Shown here one piece after another: positions 43,052-51,463 of a stretch of DNA of 64,000 nt; the stretch's first letter is position 1; each line of letters begins with the position of its first letter. Origin of the DNA: an uncultured Oscillospiraceae bacterium (GTDB lineage: Bacteria > Bacillota > Clostridia > Oscillospirales > Oscillospiraceae); the NCBI GenBank assembly GCA_948616425.1, contig CAPGBJ010000035.1, forward strand, positions 1-64,000. Reading direction: 5' to 3'. The notes below the pieces were generated by a model, which saw nothing but the letters and a program-made list of their open reading frames with translations, did not search any database and was not told the DNA's origin. Position numbers and translations under genes: made by a program.

Positions 43052-43621
43052 TTACGCCTTACAGCGCTCCAGATACTCCCCAGTCCGGGTGTCGATCTTA
43101 ATCTTGTCGCCGGGGTTGATGAACAGGGGGACTTTGATCTCTGCGCCGGTCTCCAGGGTGGCCGGCTTGGTCACGTTGGTGGCGGTATCCCCCTTAAAGC
43201 CGGGATCGGTCTCGGTCACTTCCAGGTCCACAAAGTTGGGGGGCTCCACACCAAAAACGCTGCCCTTGTAGGACATGATTTTACAGGTCATATTCTCCTT
43301 GACAAAACGGAAGCTGTCGCCCAGGAGGTCCTTGCCAATGGGGATCATGTCGAAAGTCTCTGGATCCATGAAGTAATACAGATCTCCATCGTTGTAGCTG
43401 TAGTCCATATCCTTGCGTTCTACAAAAGCCTGCTCAAATTTAGCGGTGGGGTTAAAGGAGGTCTCGGTCACACCACCTGTAATGACATTCTTCATCTTAG
43501 TACGGACAAAGGCCGCCCCCTTGCCGGGCTTAACATGCTGGAACTCCACAACCTGCATAACCTTGCCGTCCATCTCGAAGGTCACACCGTTGCGGAAATC
43601 ACTGGCAGAAATCATTGCCAT
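43052..43621 (-). CDS. efp: Translation elongation factor P
   Basis: 189 residues. Three beta domains shaped like tRNA; rescues ribosomes stalled at proline runs. Seen: MAMISASDFRNGVTFEMDG and the tip loop KPGKGAAF, whose Lys is the residue modified in some bacteria. The frame is open to an ATG at 43630 but that codon directly touches GGAGG; the ATG at 43621 has proper spacing. No modifying enzyme gene is nearby. Confidence 0.96.
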   Translation of the reverse strand: MAMISASDFRNGVTFEMDGKVMQVVEFQHVKPGKGAAFVRTKMKNVITGGVTETSFNPTAKFEQAFVERKDMDYSYNDGDLYYFMDPETFDMIPIGKDLLGDSFRFVKENMTCKIMSYKGSVFGVEPPNFVDLEVTETDPGFKGDTATNVTKPATLETGAEIKVPLFINPGDKIKIDTRTGEYLERCKA

Positions 43622-43670
43622 AGGAATCATCCTCCATTATATAAACTATTTGAGCCTATTTAGCTGATTT

Positions 43671-43699
43671 ATTTTACCCTATTTTTCTCCCCTTGGCAA
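43671..43699 (-). promoter_or_regulatory. Promoter of efp
   Basis: TTGCCA (43699-43694), 17 bases, TAAAAT (43676-43671). Confidence 0.72.
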
Positions 43700-43971
43700 G
43701 AGGTTCATGAAGAATTGCCTTCCATTCCCGGGAAATTTTTCTCTTCTCTCCACACAGCGCCTAAAATTCACGCTATTTCCGACTCATACCAGCCAGCTGC
43801 TCTCCATCGAATTGCAGAGCTCCCAATTTTTTGTGCAGCTCGCTCCACAGAGGGCTGTACCAAAAATCTCCCCGCTAAGGGGCGCACAGCCTCCCCCAAG
43901 GAACCCCCACTCCAGGGTGATACAGTTCCTAAAATCCTCGTGTCAGGCAGGGAAAGGATAGTCCGAAGGAC
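43700..43971. other. Gap between efp and ppdK
   Basis: About 270 bases without a supported gene. Some self-complementary stretches (for example GGCTGT/ACAGCC on the minus strand) but no recognisable RNA family, repeat or start site. Confidence 0.5.
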
Positions 43972-44013
43972 AAAAAAGTGACCCCCATCCGAAGGATGGC
44001 AGGTCACTTTTTT
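43972..44013 (-). terminator. Terminator of ppdK
   Basis: Stem AAAAAAGTGACC/GGTCACTTTTTT with an inner CCATCC/GGATGG helix; T-run on the minus strand, about 70 bases after the stop. Confidence 0.85.
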
Positions 44014-44084
44014 CTATGGCGTAGGCCAAGTGTTAGTGCCCTACACAGGATAAATCACAATGCCCTACGACAAAACTCTTCCAA

Positions 44085-46715
44085 TTACCGCGGATTCGCA
44101 ATGGCGGCCTGGGCGGCAGCCAGCCGGGCGATGGGCACGCGGAAGGGGGAGCAAGACACATAGTCCAGCCCAATATCGTGACAGAACATCACGGAGGAGG
44201 GGTCGCCGCCGTGCTCGCCGCAGATACCCAGGTGAACCTCGGGGTTGGTCGAGCGGCCCCAGCGGCAGGCATTGGCAATCAGGCGGCCCACGCCGTGCTG
44301 GTCCAGACGGGCAAAGGGATCGCTCTCGTAGATCTTCTTCTCGTAGTAGGCGTCCAGGAACTTGCCCGAGTCGTCCCGGCTGAAGCCGAAGACCAGCTGG
44401 GTCAGGTCGTTGGAGCCGAAGGAGAAGAAAGCGGAGTGGGGGGCGATATCGTCGGCACACATGGCGGCCCGGGGGATCTCGATCATGTTGCCCACCTGAT
44501 ACTTCATGTTGGAGCCGGCCTCTTTGATCAGCTCATCAGCCACGCTGGTGACGATCTTCTTCACATAGTCAAACTCCTTCAGTTCGCCCACCAGGGGAAT
44601 CATAATTTCGGGGACGATGGTCCACTCCGGGTGGCGGGCCTGGACCGTCAGGGCCGCCTTGATGACAGCTCTGGTCTGCATCTTGGCGATCTCGGGGAAG
44701 GTGACGCTCAGACGGCAGCCGCGGTGGCCCATCATGGGGTTGAACTCGTGGAGGCCGGCAATGATGGCCTTGATATCGGCCACGGTCTTGCCCATATCCT
44801 TGGCCATCAGCTGAATGTCCTCCTCCTCAGTGGGGACGAACTCATGCAGCGGGGGATCCAGGAAGCGGACGGTCATGGGACGGCCCTCCAGGGCCTCGTA
44901 CATGGCCTCGAAGTCGCTCTGCTGCATAGGCTCCAGCTTGGCCAGGGCCTTCTCCCGCTGCTCCACGGTGTCGGAACAGATCATCTCCCGGATGGCAGGG
45001 ATGCGGTCGGCCTCGAAGAACATGTGCTCGGTACGGCACAGGCCGATGCCCTCAGCGCCAAACTTGACGGCCTGGGCGGTGTCACGGGGGTTGTCGGCGT
45101 TGGTGCGGACTCCCATCTGGCGGTACTTGTCGGCCCAGGCCATGATCCGGCCAAACTCGCCGGAGATGGAGGCGTCCACGGTGGGGATGGCCTCGCCGTA
45201 GATGTTACCGGTGGAGCCGTCCAGAGAGATCCAGTCGCCCTCCTTGTAGACCTTGCCGTCCAGCTCGAACTGCTTGTTCTCCTCGTCCATCTTGATGGCG
45301 CCGCAGCCGGAGACACAGCAGGTGCCCATACCGCGGGCTACCACGGCGGCGTGGGAGGTCATGCCGCCCCGGACGGTGAGGATTCCCTGGGAAGCTACCA
45401 TGCCCTCGATGTCCTCGGGGGAGGTCTCCAGCCGGACCAGACAGACCTTCTCGCCCCGGGCGGCCCACTCCTTGGCGTCGTCAGCGGTAAAGACGATCTT
45501 GCCGCAGGCGGCTCCGGGGGAGGCGGGCAGAGCGGTGGCCACGGGGACGGCCTTCTTCAGGGCGGCGGGGTCGAACTGGGGGTGGAGCAGGGTGTCCAGG
45601 TTCCGGGGGTCGATCATGGCGACCGCCTTCTTCTCGTCAATCATGCCCTCGTCCACCAGGTCGCAGGCGATCTTCAGCGCGGCGGCGGCGGTGCGCTTGC
45701 CGTTGCGGGTCTGGAGCATATAGAGCTTGCCGTGCTCCACGGTGAACTCCATGTCCTGCATGTCCCGGTAGTGGTCCTCCAGCTTCTGGCACACGTCGGT
45801 GAACTGGGCGAAGGCCTCGGGGAACTTCTCAGCCATCTCCTGGATGGGCATGGGGGTGCGCACGCCGGCCACCACGTCCTCGCCCTGGGCGTTGGTGAGG
45901 AACTCGCCCATCAGCTTCTTCTCGCCGGTGGCGGGGTTGCGGGTGAAGGCCACGCCGGTGCCGCAGTCGTCGCCCATGTTGCCGAAGGCCATGGACTGGA
46001 CGTTGACGGCGGTGCCCCAGCTGCCGGGGATGTCGTTCATCCGGCGGTAGACAATGGCCCGGGGGTTGTTCCAGGAGCGGAACACAGCCTTGATGGCCCC
46101 CATCAGCTGCTCTTTGGGATCGGAGGGGAAATCAGTGCCGATCTTCTCTTTGTACTCGGCCTTGAACTGGTTAGCCAGGGTCTTCAGGTCGTCGGCGTCC
46201 AGCTCCACATCCTGGGTAACACCCTTCTTGTCCTTCATCTGGTCGATGAGCTGCTCAAAGTACTTCTTGCCCACCTCCATGACCACGTCGGAGTACATCT
46301 GGATAAAGCGGCGGTAGCAGTCCCAGGCCCAGCGGGGGTTGTTGGACTGCTTGGCAATGACCTCTACCACCTCTTCGTTCAGACCCAGGTTGAGGATAGT
46401 GTCCATCATGCCGGGCATAGAGGCCCGGGCGCCGGAGCGGACGGACACCAGCAGAGGATTCTCCTTGTCACCGAACTTTTTGCCGGTGATCTCCTCCAGC
46501 TTGTCGATATACTCCATGATCTGGGCCTGGATCTCGTCGTTGATCTTCTCGCCGTCCTCATAGTACTGGGTGCAGGCCTCGGTGGTGATAGTAAAACCCT
46601 GGGGGACAGGCATCCCGATGTTGGTCATCTCGGCCAGGTTGGCACCCTTGCCGCCCAGCAGATTGCGCATATCGGCGTTACCCTCGGAGAAAAGATACAA
46701 GAATTTGGTAGCCAT
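44085..46715 (-). CDS. ppdK: Pyruvate, phosphate dikinase
   Basis: 876 residues. Interconverts pyruvate + ATP + Pi and PEP + AMP + PPi. N-terminal ATP-grasp domain (GGKGANLAEMTNIGMPVPQG near 22), central swivelling His domain (GGMTSHAAVVARGMG, catalytic His about 456), C-terminal TIM barrel with the acid/base Cys in LGICGEHGGDP (about 832). In anaerobes it can serve in glycolysis or gluconeogenesis. Its promoter at 46865 gives a leader of about 140 bases. Confidence 0.97.
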   Translation of the reverse strand: MATKFLYLFSEGNADMRNLLGGKGANLAEMTNIGMPVPQGFTITTEACTQYYEDGEKINDEIQAQIMEYIDKLEEITGKKFGDKENPLLVSVRSGARASMPGMMDTILNLGLNEEVVEVIAKQSNNPRWAWDCYRRFIQMYSDVVMEVGKKYFEQLIDQMKDKKGVTQDVELDADDLKTLANQFKAEYKEKIGTDFPSDPKEQLMGAIKAVFRSWNNPRAIVYRRMNDIPGSWGTAVNVQSMAFGNMGDDCGTGVAFTRNPATGEKKLMGEFLTNAQGEDVVAGVRTPMPIQEMAEKFPEAFAQFTDVCQKLEDHYRDMQDMEFTVEHGKLYMLQTRNGKRTAAAALKIACDLVDEGMIDEKKAVAMIDPRNLDTLLHPQFDPAALKKAVPVATALPASPGAACGKIVFTADDAKEWAARGEKVCLVRLETSPEDIEGMVASQGILTVRGGMTSHAAVVARGMGTCCVSGCGAIKMDEENKQFELDGKVYKEGDWISLDGSTGNIYGEAIPTVDASISGEFGRIMAWADKYRQMGVRTNADNPRDTAQAVKFGAEGIGLCRTEHMFFEADRIPAIREMICSDTVEQREKALAKLEPMQQSDFEAMYEALEGRPMTVRFLDPPLHEFVPTEEEDIQLMAKDMGKTVADIKAIIAGLHEFNPMMGHRGCRLSVTFPEIAKMQTRAVIKAALTVQARHPEWTIVPEIMIPLVGELKEFDYVKKIVTSVADELIKEAGSNMKYQVGNMIEIPRAAMCADDIAPHSAFFSFGSNDLTQLVFGFSRDDSGKFLDAYYEKKIYESDPFARLDQHGVGRLIANACRWGRSTNPEVHLGICGEHGGDPSSVMFCHDIGLDYVSCSPFRVPIARLAAAQAAIANPR

Positions 46716-46864
46716 TGGTAAACATCATTCCTTTCAAGCATATATGACATCCCAGTCGTTCAACTTCAGGCGGAACAGCCGCCATCTAGATCGGGGGATG
46801 AAGAGACGGTCCCAGAGAAGGAAATAGAAATATCCTCCGCCCTTTCTGGAATACCGTGCATAAC

Positions 46865-46893
46865 ATTATACAGAGGCGTGGGGCACATTTCAA
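46865..46893 (-). promoter_or_regulatory. Promoter of ppdK
   Basis: TTGAAA (46893-46888), 17 bases, TATAAT (46870-46865) on the minus strand. Confidence 0.8.
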
Positions 46894-46937
46894 GGTCGAT
46901 TAGAAAATTTTACATAGAAATTCCGGACGATTTTTTG

Positions 46938-46966
46938 TTGAAAAAGGCGGTCAAAAGAGGTATCAT
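46938..46966 (+). promoter_or_regulatory. Promoter of the DUF1294 gene
   Basis: TTGAAA (46938-46943), 17 bases, TATCAT (46961-46966). The start near 46973 shows that the open frame before 47010 is not translated. Confidence 0.65.
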
Positions 46967-47009
46967 TATAATAGGAGGAAATTTTTTCATAAAGGAGGTG
47001 GCCTCTCAG

Positions 47010-47285
47010 GTGGAGCAAAAGCTGCTGGAACTGTATCTGTCCGCGGTCAACCTGGCCGCCTTTCTCCTTATGGGAATGGATAAGCGGCGGGCCCAGAGAG
47101 GGGCATGGCGGATATCGGAAAAGAGCCTATTTTTCCCCGCTGTCCTTGGCGGGGCGCTGGGCGGCACTCTGGGAATGCACCTCTTCCGCCACAAGACCCG
47201 GCACTGGTATTTTCGCTACGGCTTTCCCCTGTTGCTAGTCCTTCAGGTGGCTGGGCTGACATGGTGGTATGGCGTTGGTCTCTGA
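47010..47285 (+). CDS. DUF1294 small membrane protein
   Basis: 91 residues. Three hydrophobic segments and the family signature LMGMDKRRAQRGAWRISE, GGALGGTLGMHLFRHKTRHWYF. Function unknown. Start: GTG 47010 with AAGGAGG about 11 bases before; the open frame extends to 46878 but crosses the promoter. Usual DUF1294 length supports the short form. Confidence 0.78.
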   Translation: MEQKLLELYLSAVNLAAFLLMGMDKRRAQRGAWRISEKSLFFPAVLGGALGGTLGMHLFRHKTRHWYFRYGFPLLLVLQVAGLTWWYGVGL

Positions 47286-47426
47286 GCCTCCTATGGCAGA
47301 TAAAATCTGAATTGTTGTGAAACTCAATCGGGTTTGTACACATCGTTTGCACAAATCCCTGTGATCCGCCGTGGCGTCCAGAGTACGCACATAAAGGCGG
47401 GCACAGACAAAACAGAAATAGCCGTC

Positions 47427-47460
47427 AAACAGGCCCGGGGATACCCCCGGGCCTGTTTTT
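47427..47460. terminator. Terminator of the potassium-channel gene
   Basis: 14-bp stem AAACAGGCCCGGGG with complement and T-runs on both sides, touching the stop codon of the minus-strand channel gene; also downstream of the plus-strand DUF1294 gene. Confidence 0.85.
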
Positions 47461-48670
47461 ACACCTGAATCGTGTTGGCCTCACGGATATGCGTTTGGGT
47501 GTAGAGAATGATGCTGTCGCCCTCTAACAGGACAAGGTTCCCGTTGGGAATGAGTATCTTGCCTCTGCGCTTGACCATTACAATGATGGTCTGACGGGAG
47601 ATATCCAGGTCACGGATACGCCGGCCGTTCCAGGGATTTTGTTTGCGGAGAATCATCTCTTTCAGCTCAATGCGTCTGTCATCCCCCACCGACTCCGCCC
47701 CCAGAACCAGGGTGTCTCCAGGAAGAAGTTCCACATCACCCCGGGGCACTACGATGCCCTCTCTCCGCTGAATCGCGGCCACAATGATACCGGCTGGCAG
47801 GCCCAGGGTCTGGATCGTCCGGCCGGACCAGCGGTCCCCCTGCAAAAGACGGACCTTGATAAAGTGGACGTCAGCCTCATTGGCGTACTCGCTGATGCGC
47901 TTGATCCGGGAATACTGATCCACAAAGCCGGCGGAAATAATGCCAGTGGGAATGGCTACCATACCCACCCCCAAAAAGGTAATCACAATGCTGAACAGTT
48001 TCCCCAAGGTAGTGATGGGGTAAATATCCCCATAGCCCACGGTGAGCAAAGTGGAAACCGACCACCAGATACCGGAAAACGCATTGGTGAACACCTCTGG
48101 CTGTGCCTCATGCTCCAAGCTGTACATACATAGGCTGGAAGCCAGCATCAAAATGATGATGATGAACACAGAAGAGGTCAACTGTTGTCGTTTACTGGCA
48201 ATCACTTCAGTGATCACATTCAGCGAATCGTAGTAGGCGTTGATGCGGAACAGCCGAAAGATGCGCATCACGCGGAACATCCGAAATGCCACCGTTCCAG
48301 AGGGGAAGAAAACAGGCAGGTAGTAGGGCAGGAACGAGAGCAAATCCACCAGGCCGCTGAAAGAGAACATATACTTCAGTACCGCCCTGACGGGGGACAG
48401 TCCCGGGTGCAGACACTGGGCTGTCCACAGCCGCAGGCAGTAATCCACGGCAAAAAAGGCGACGGTGACCGTCTCCACACTCAGCAGCGCACCCCCGTAC
48501 GAGCCCCGAATCTCTTCGAAGGTATAGGCCACACTGGCACACAGATTGACAACAATGGCCAGGGAGTTGACCAGATCATACAGGCGGCTGATGGAATCTT
48601 CTGAAGCCCCCACCTCTATAATTTCAGACAACCGCTTTTTTCGGCGGTACCAGAGACTTTTATCGCTCAT
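47459..48670 (-). CDS. Voltage-sensor potassium channel with two C-terminal RCK_C/TrkA_C domains
   Basis: 403 residues. Six membrane segments; S4 carries the arginine ladder FRMFRVMRIFRLFRI, and the selectivity filter is TLLTVGYGD before S6. The cytosolic C-terminus has two TrkA_C-like folds (about 255-330 and 335-403) without a RCK_N nucleotide domain. Start: ATG 48670 behind CAGGAG; the open frame to 48880 crosses the promoter. Likely a gated K+ channel; the ligand, if any, is not readable. Confidence 0.85.
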   Translation of the reverse strand: MSDKSLWYRRKKRLSEIIEVGASEDSISRLYDLVNSLAIVVNLCASVAYTFEEIRGSYGGALLSVETVTVAFFAVDYCLRLWTAQCLHPGLSPVRAVLKYMFSFSGLVDLLSFLPYYLPVFFPSGTVAFRMFRVMRIFRLFRINAYYDSLNVITEVIASKRQQLTSSVFIIIILMLASSLCMYSLEHEAQPEVFTNAFSGIWWSVSTLLTVGYGDIYPITTLGKLFSIVITFLGVGMVAIPTGIISAGFVDQYSRIKRISEYANEADVHFIKVRLLQGDRWSGRTIQTLGLPAGIIVAAIQRREGIVVPRGDVELLPGDTLVLGAESVGDDRRIELKEMILRKQNPWNGRRIRDLDISRQTIIVMVKRRGKILIPNGNLVLLEGDSIILYTQTHIREANTIQV

Positions 48671-48744
48671 AATGTATCCACGCTCCTGACAGGGTCCATT
48701 TTCCCGGTGCTTGAAACCATACTGGCCTAATTTGCATGTCATAT

Positions 48745-48774
48745 ATTGTAACTGGGTGCGGCCGCCCTTGTCAA
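48745..48774 (-). promoter_or_regulatory. Promoter of the potassium-channel gene
   Basis: TTGACA (48774-48769), 18 bases, TACAAT (48750-48745). Confidence 0.75.
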
Positions 48775-48793
48775 GAAGTGTCCAAAAGCCGGC

Positions 48794-48822
48794 TTGTACC
48801 GCCGGGGCAATTCTGATATAAT
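48794..48822 (+). promoter_or_regulatory. Promoter of the metallophosphoesterase gene
   Basis: TTGTAC (48794-48799), 17 bases, TATAAT (48817-48822). Confidence 0.78.
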
Positions 48823-48860
48823 GTTGGTTTATAACAGTTTTCTTACAGGGAGGCAACGCC

Positions 48861-49973
48861 ATGGACAAAGCTATTGTCATCCGCCCCGTCTTTCAGCCGG
48901 GCCGTAGAATTATCGTTGTCAGCGATATCCACGGCAACCTGCCCTTTTTCTTGGCCTTAATGGATCAGCTCCGCCTGGCCCCAGATGACATCCTGATCCT
49001 TCTGGGGGACATGCTGGAGAAAGGGCCGGACAGCCTGCCCCTGCTGCGCCATCTTATGGCGCTGTCCAAAACCCACACGCTCTTTCCCATCTGCGGCAAC
49101 TGCGATGGATTGGTACTGCGCTTTTTCGAGACAGATGAGCTGGACGACCGATTTTTCTCCTCCTATCTCCCCCGGCATCCAGAGTCCACCCTCCGCCAGA
49201 TGGCCAGGGAGGGCGGATTTGACCAGTATGAGGACCTGCCTCAGCTGCGTCAGAACTTACGGGCCGCCTTCCCACAGGAGTGGGCCTGGCTGAAAGCTAT
49301 GCCCACCATCCTGGAGACGGAACATCTGCTCTTTGTCCACGGAGGAGTCCCCTCCCTGGATAAAATGGAGGAGCTGGACCGGTGGGGCTGCATGAAAAAC
49401 GACAATTTCCTGGGGCAGGGCCGCTCCTTCTCAAAGTGGGTTATTGTGGGGCACTGGCCTGTCACGCTCTACAACCCTCACATCCCCTCCGCGGCCCCGA
49501 TCATCGCCCACGAGCAAAAAATCGTCTCCATCGACGGCGGCTGTGTCCTTAAGGCGGACGGTCAGCTCAACGCCCTCATCCTCCCCTCGGAAGAGTCAGA
49601 GGACTTCTCCTGGACCGCCTGGGACGGCCTGCCTGTCGCCACCGCATTGGACCCCCAGTCAGCTAGTACCGAATCTCTGAACATCCGCTGGGGCCGCTCC
49701 GCTCTGGAGCTTCTGGAACCCGGGGAGGAGCTATCCCTGTGCCGCCACTTGGAGACCGGGCAGAAGCTGTATATCCTCAACGAATACCTCCGCCATGGCT
49801 CGGAAGTTCTATGGTGCGAGGACTCCACCGATTACCGTCTGTCCGTGTCTCCAGGGGACCTTTTGACGGTGGTAAGGAAAACCAAAGCTGGTTTTTTGTG
49901 CAAAAAGGAGGGGATCACAGGCTGGTATTTCGGGCGATTATCGGATATAATGGTAGAAAAAAGGGAACACTGA
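48861..49973 (+). CDS. Calcineurin-like metallophosphoesterase with C-terminal SH3-like domain
   Basis: 370 residues. The N-terminal 240 hold a PPP-type phosphoesterase: VVSDIHGNLPFF (Asp-x-His), GDMLEKGPDS (in place of GDxxDRG), GNCDG (in place of GNHD), FVHGG and VGHWPVT. The last 70 residues (PGDLLTVVRKTKAGFLCKK) look like an SH3-type fold. Could be a protein phosphatase or a dinucleotide polyphosphatase. ATG at 48861 behind GGGAGG. The DUF2156 gene follows after 54 bases. Confidence 0.82.
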   Translation: MDKAIVIRPVFQPGRRIIVVSDIHGNLPFFLALMDQLRLAPDDILILLGDMLEKGPDSLPLLRHLMALSKTHTLFPICGNCDGLVLRFFETDELDDRFFSSYLPRHPESTLRQMAREGGFDQYEDLPQLRQNLRAAFPQEWAWLKAMPTILETEHLLFVHGGVPSLDKMEELDRWGCMKNDNFLGQGRSFSKWVIVGHWPVTLYNPHIPSAAPIIAHEQKIVSIDGGCVLKADGQLNALILPSEESEDFSWTAWDGLPVATALDPQSASTESLNIRWGRSALELLEPGEELSLCRHLETGQKLYILNEYLRHGSEVLWCEDSTDYRLSVSPGDLLTVVRKTKAGFLCKKEGITGWYFGRLSDIMVEKREH

Positions 49974-50027
49974 ATCATACAGCCCCACAGGGTGAAAAAT
50001 CAGCCCCTCCTAAAAGGATTTGAATCT

Positions 50028-50939
50028 ATGTTGGAATTCCATCCCTTGCAGTTGGAGGATCTCCCTCGACTGCGCCCCTTTTTCAATTACAGCCGCAGCC
50101 GTATCTGCGACACCACCCCAGGCGCCGTCTTCATCTGGCGGGATATCTATCAGGCTGAGTGGGCCATCTATGGCGGTTCTCTCTACTTTAAGGTGGAATA
50201 TCCCCAGCTGGGCACCACCTTCACCCTGCCTCTGGGGGGCGGGCGGCCCGAACATTTTAAAGAAATTGCCGGCTATTGTTGCCGCCGAAATATGCCCATC
50301 GCTTTCTATCCCGTCCCCAAGGACGAGCTGGAACAGTTGCAGACCTTCTTCCCCGCCAGTACTGCCGTGGCCGAACGGGACAATTTTGACTACCTGTATC
50401 GGGCGGAGGACCTGAAGTATTTCCGCGGAAAAAAACTGAGCGGCCAGCGCAACCATGTGAACAAGTTCCTCAAAACCTACAGCAATTGGCTGTTCCGAAC
50501 CATCACTCCAGAGGATATTCCCGCAGTAAAGGAATTTTTAGACCGGTATGCCAGCCGTTGGGACAAGTCCGCCGTCACCTTTCACGAGGACATCGCCAAG
50601 ACCCATGAGGTGTTGGACAACTACCAAACCTACGATCTGCTGGGCGGCGTTTTGCTGGTAGAAGGCCGGGTTGTCGGATTTTCTCTGGGTGAGATTATCG
50701 GCGACACCCTGTTCACCCACATTGAAAAGGCAGACCGGGACTACGAGGGCTGCTATCAGATGCTGGTAGCTCAGTTTGCCCAGCAATTTGCGGCTGAACA
50801 TGTGGCTTTCATCAACCGGGAGGACGACACCGGAGATCTGGGCCTGCGAACCAGCAAGCTGTCCTACCATCCGGTGGCTCTTTTAGAAAAATACACTGTC
50901 ACCGTGGAGGAACCCTGCGACTACTGCCAACTGAAATAG
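50028..50939 (+). CDS. DUF2156 / LPG-synthase C-terminal-like acyltransferase-fold protein
   Basis: 303 residues from the ATG at 50028 (AAAGGA site nine bases before; an upstream GTG at 49992 lacks one). Tandem GNAT-like fold as in the soluble C-terminal domain of lysyl-phosphatidylglycerol synthases: FIWRDIYQAEWAIYGG, KKLSGQRNHVNKFLKTY, GFSLGEIIGDTLFTHIEKAD. No membrane domain, so not a complete MprF. May transfer an aminoacyl group to a peptide or lipid; substrate unknown. Terminator directly downstream. Confidence 0.78.
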   Translation: MLEFHPLQLEDLPRLRPFFNYSRSRICDTTPGAVFIWRDIYQAEWAIYGGSLYFKVEYPQLGTTFTLPLGGGRPEHFKEIAGYCCRRNMPIAFYPVPKDELEQLQTFFPASTAVAERDNFDYLYRAEDLKYFRGKKLSGQRNHVNKFLKTYSNWLFRTITPEDIPAVKEFLDRYASRWDKSAVTFHEDIAKTHEVLDNYQTYDLLGGVLLVEGRVVGFSLGEIIGDTLFTHIEKADRDYEGCYQMLVAQFAQQFAAEHVAFINREDDTGDLGLRTSKLSYHPVALLEKYTVTVEEPCDYCQLK

Positions 50940-50954
50940 CGCCCTTGCGCGCAC

Positions 50955-50984
50955 AAAAAATCCCGGCCAACTGGCCGGGATTTC
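50955..50984. terminator. Bidirectional terminator
   Basis: AAATCCCGGCCA/TGGCCGGGATTT stem between convergent genes. Confidence 0.88.
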
Positions 50985-50989
50985 TACTT

Positions 50990-51463
50990 TCATTCCACCG
51001 CGTGCTCAGCGGCCTGCCTGTCCTCTGCCACCACAAGCAGAACGCTCTCTCCCCTCCGGTCTACCAGAGCTTCCTCCAACTTGGGAATCTCAGCGGGCCG
51101 GTAGTCCCTGTTGGCATCAATCTGGCTTTGGACATAGTCCTTCATCGCCTGCTCGGCCGACTCCGCCTTGTCACTATCTGTGAACACCAGTACCGCCGCC
51201 TCCTCACAGGTCGCCCCGGCAGAGCGCAGAACGGCACATTCCTTCATGTCCTCCTGTGTCAGACCGTAGTCGGCCAACCGATACAGCGTAAACGCAACAT
51301 CACCGTCCAGCTCTTCCAACGTCTCAGAGAAGGCCCCCGCCTGATCTATGTCCGCCACATGGCGGGGGACATAGCAGGCATTTTCAGGCTCGCCACTTCC
51401 ACCGCAGGCCGCCAGCCCCAGCGTCAACACAAGAGCCAGTATCAAAGCCAATCTTCTTTTCAT
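50990..51463 (-). CDS. DUF4358-type lipoprotein
   Basis: 157 residues with a lipoprotein signal: charged MKRR, hydrophobic core, lipobox LAAC (Cys about 20). The mature part is acidic and helical, similar to clostridial DUF4358 lipoproteins. Its start overlaps the stop of the SGNH gene (ATGA), so the two are coupled. DUF4358 genes often sit beside SGNH and MBOAT genes for surface-polymer O-acetylation; no MBOAT gene is here. Role not known. Confidence 0.7.
   Translation of the reverse strand: MKRRLALILALVLTLGLAACGGSGEPENACYVPRHVADIDQAGAFSETLEELDGDVAFTLYRLADYGLTQEDMKECAVLRSAGATCEEAAVLVFTDSDKAESAEQAMKDYVQSQIDANRDYRPAEIPKLEEALVDRRGESVLLVVAEDRQAAEHAVE

Noticed and set aside
43630..43670. TATAAT before efp as its -10 box
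   Set aside because: It touches the ribosome site, so a transcript from it would lack it; the promoter at 43671-43699 is better.
43690..43970. Possible 6S, SRP or RNase P RNA between efp and ppdK
   Set aside because: Some pairing is possible but none of the conserved cores of these RNAs is visible.
44178..46721. 847-residue open frame on the plus strand opposite ppdK
   Set aside because: No ribosome site, composition biased to Gly/Leu/His/Val as expected of an antisense shadow in GC-rich DNA, while ppdK on the other strand is complete and conserved.
46878..47009. N-terminal extension of the DUF1294 protein
   Set aside because: The extension is translated from the promoter region; the family is normally about 90 residues.
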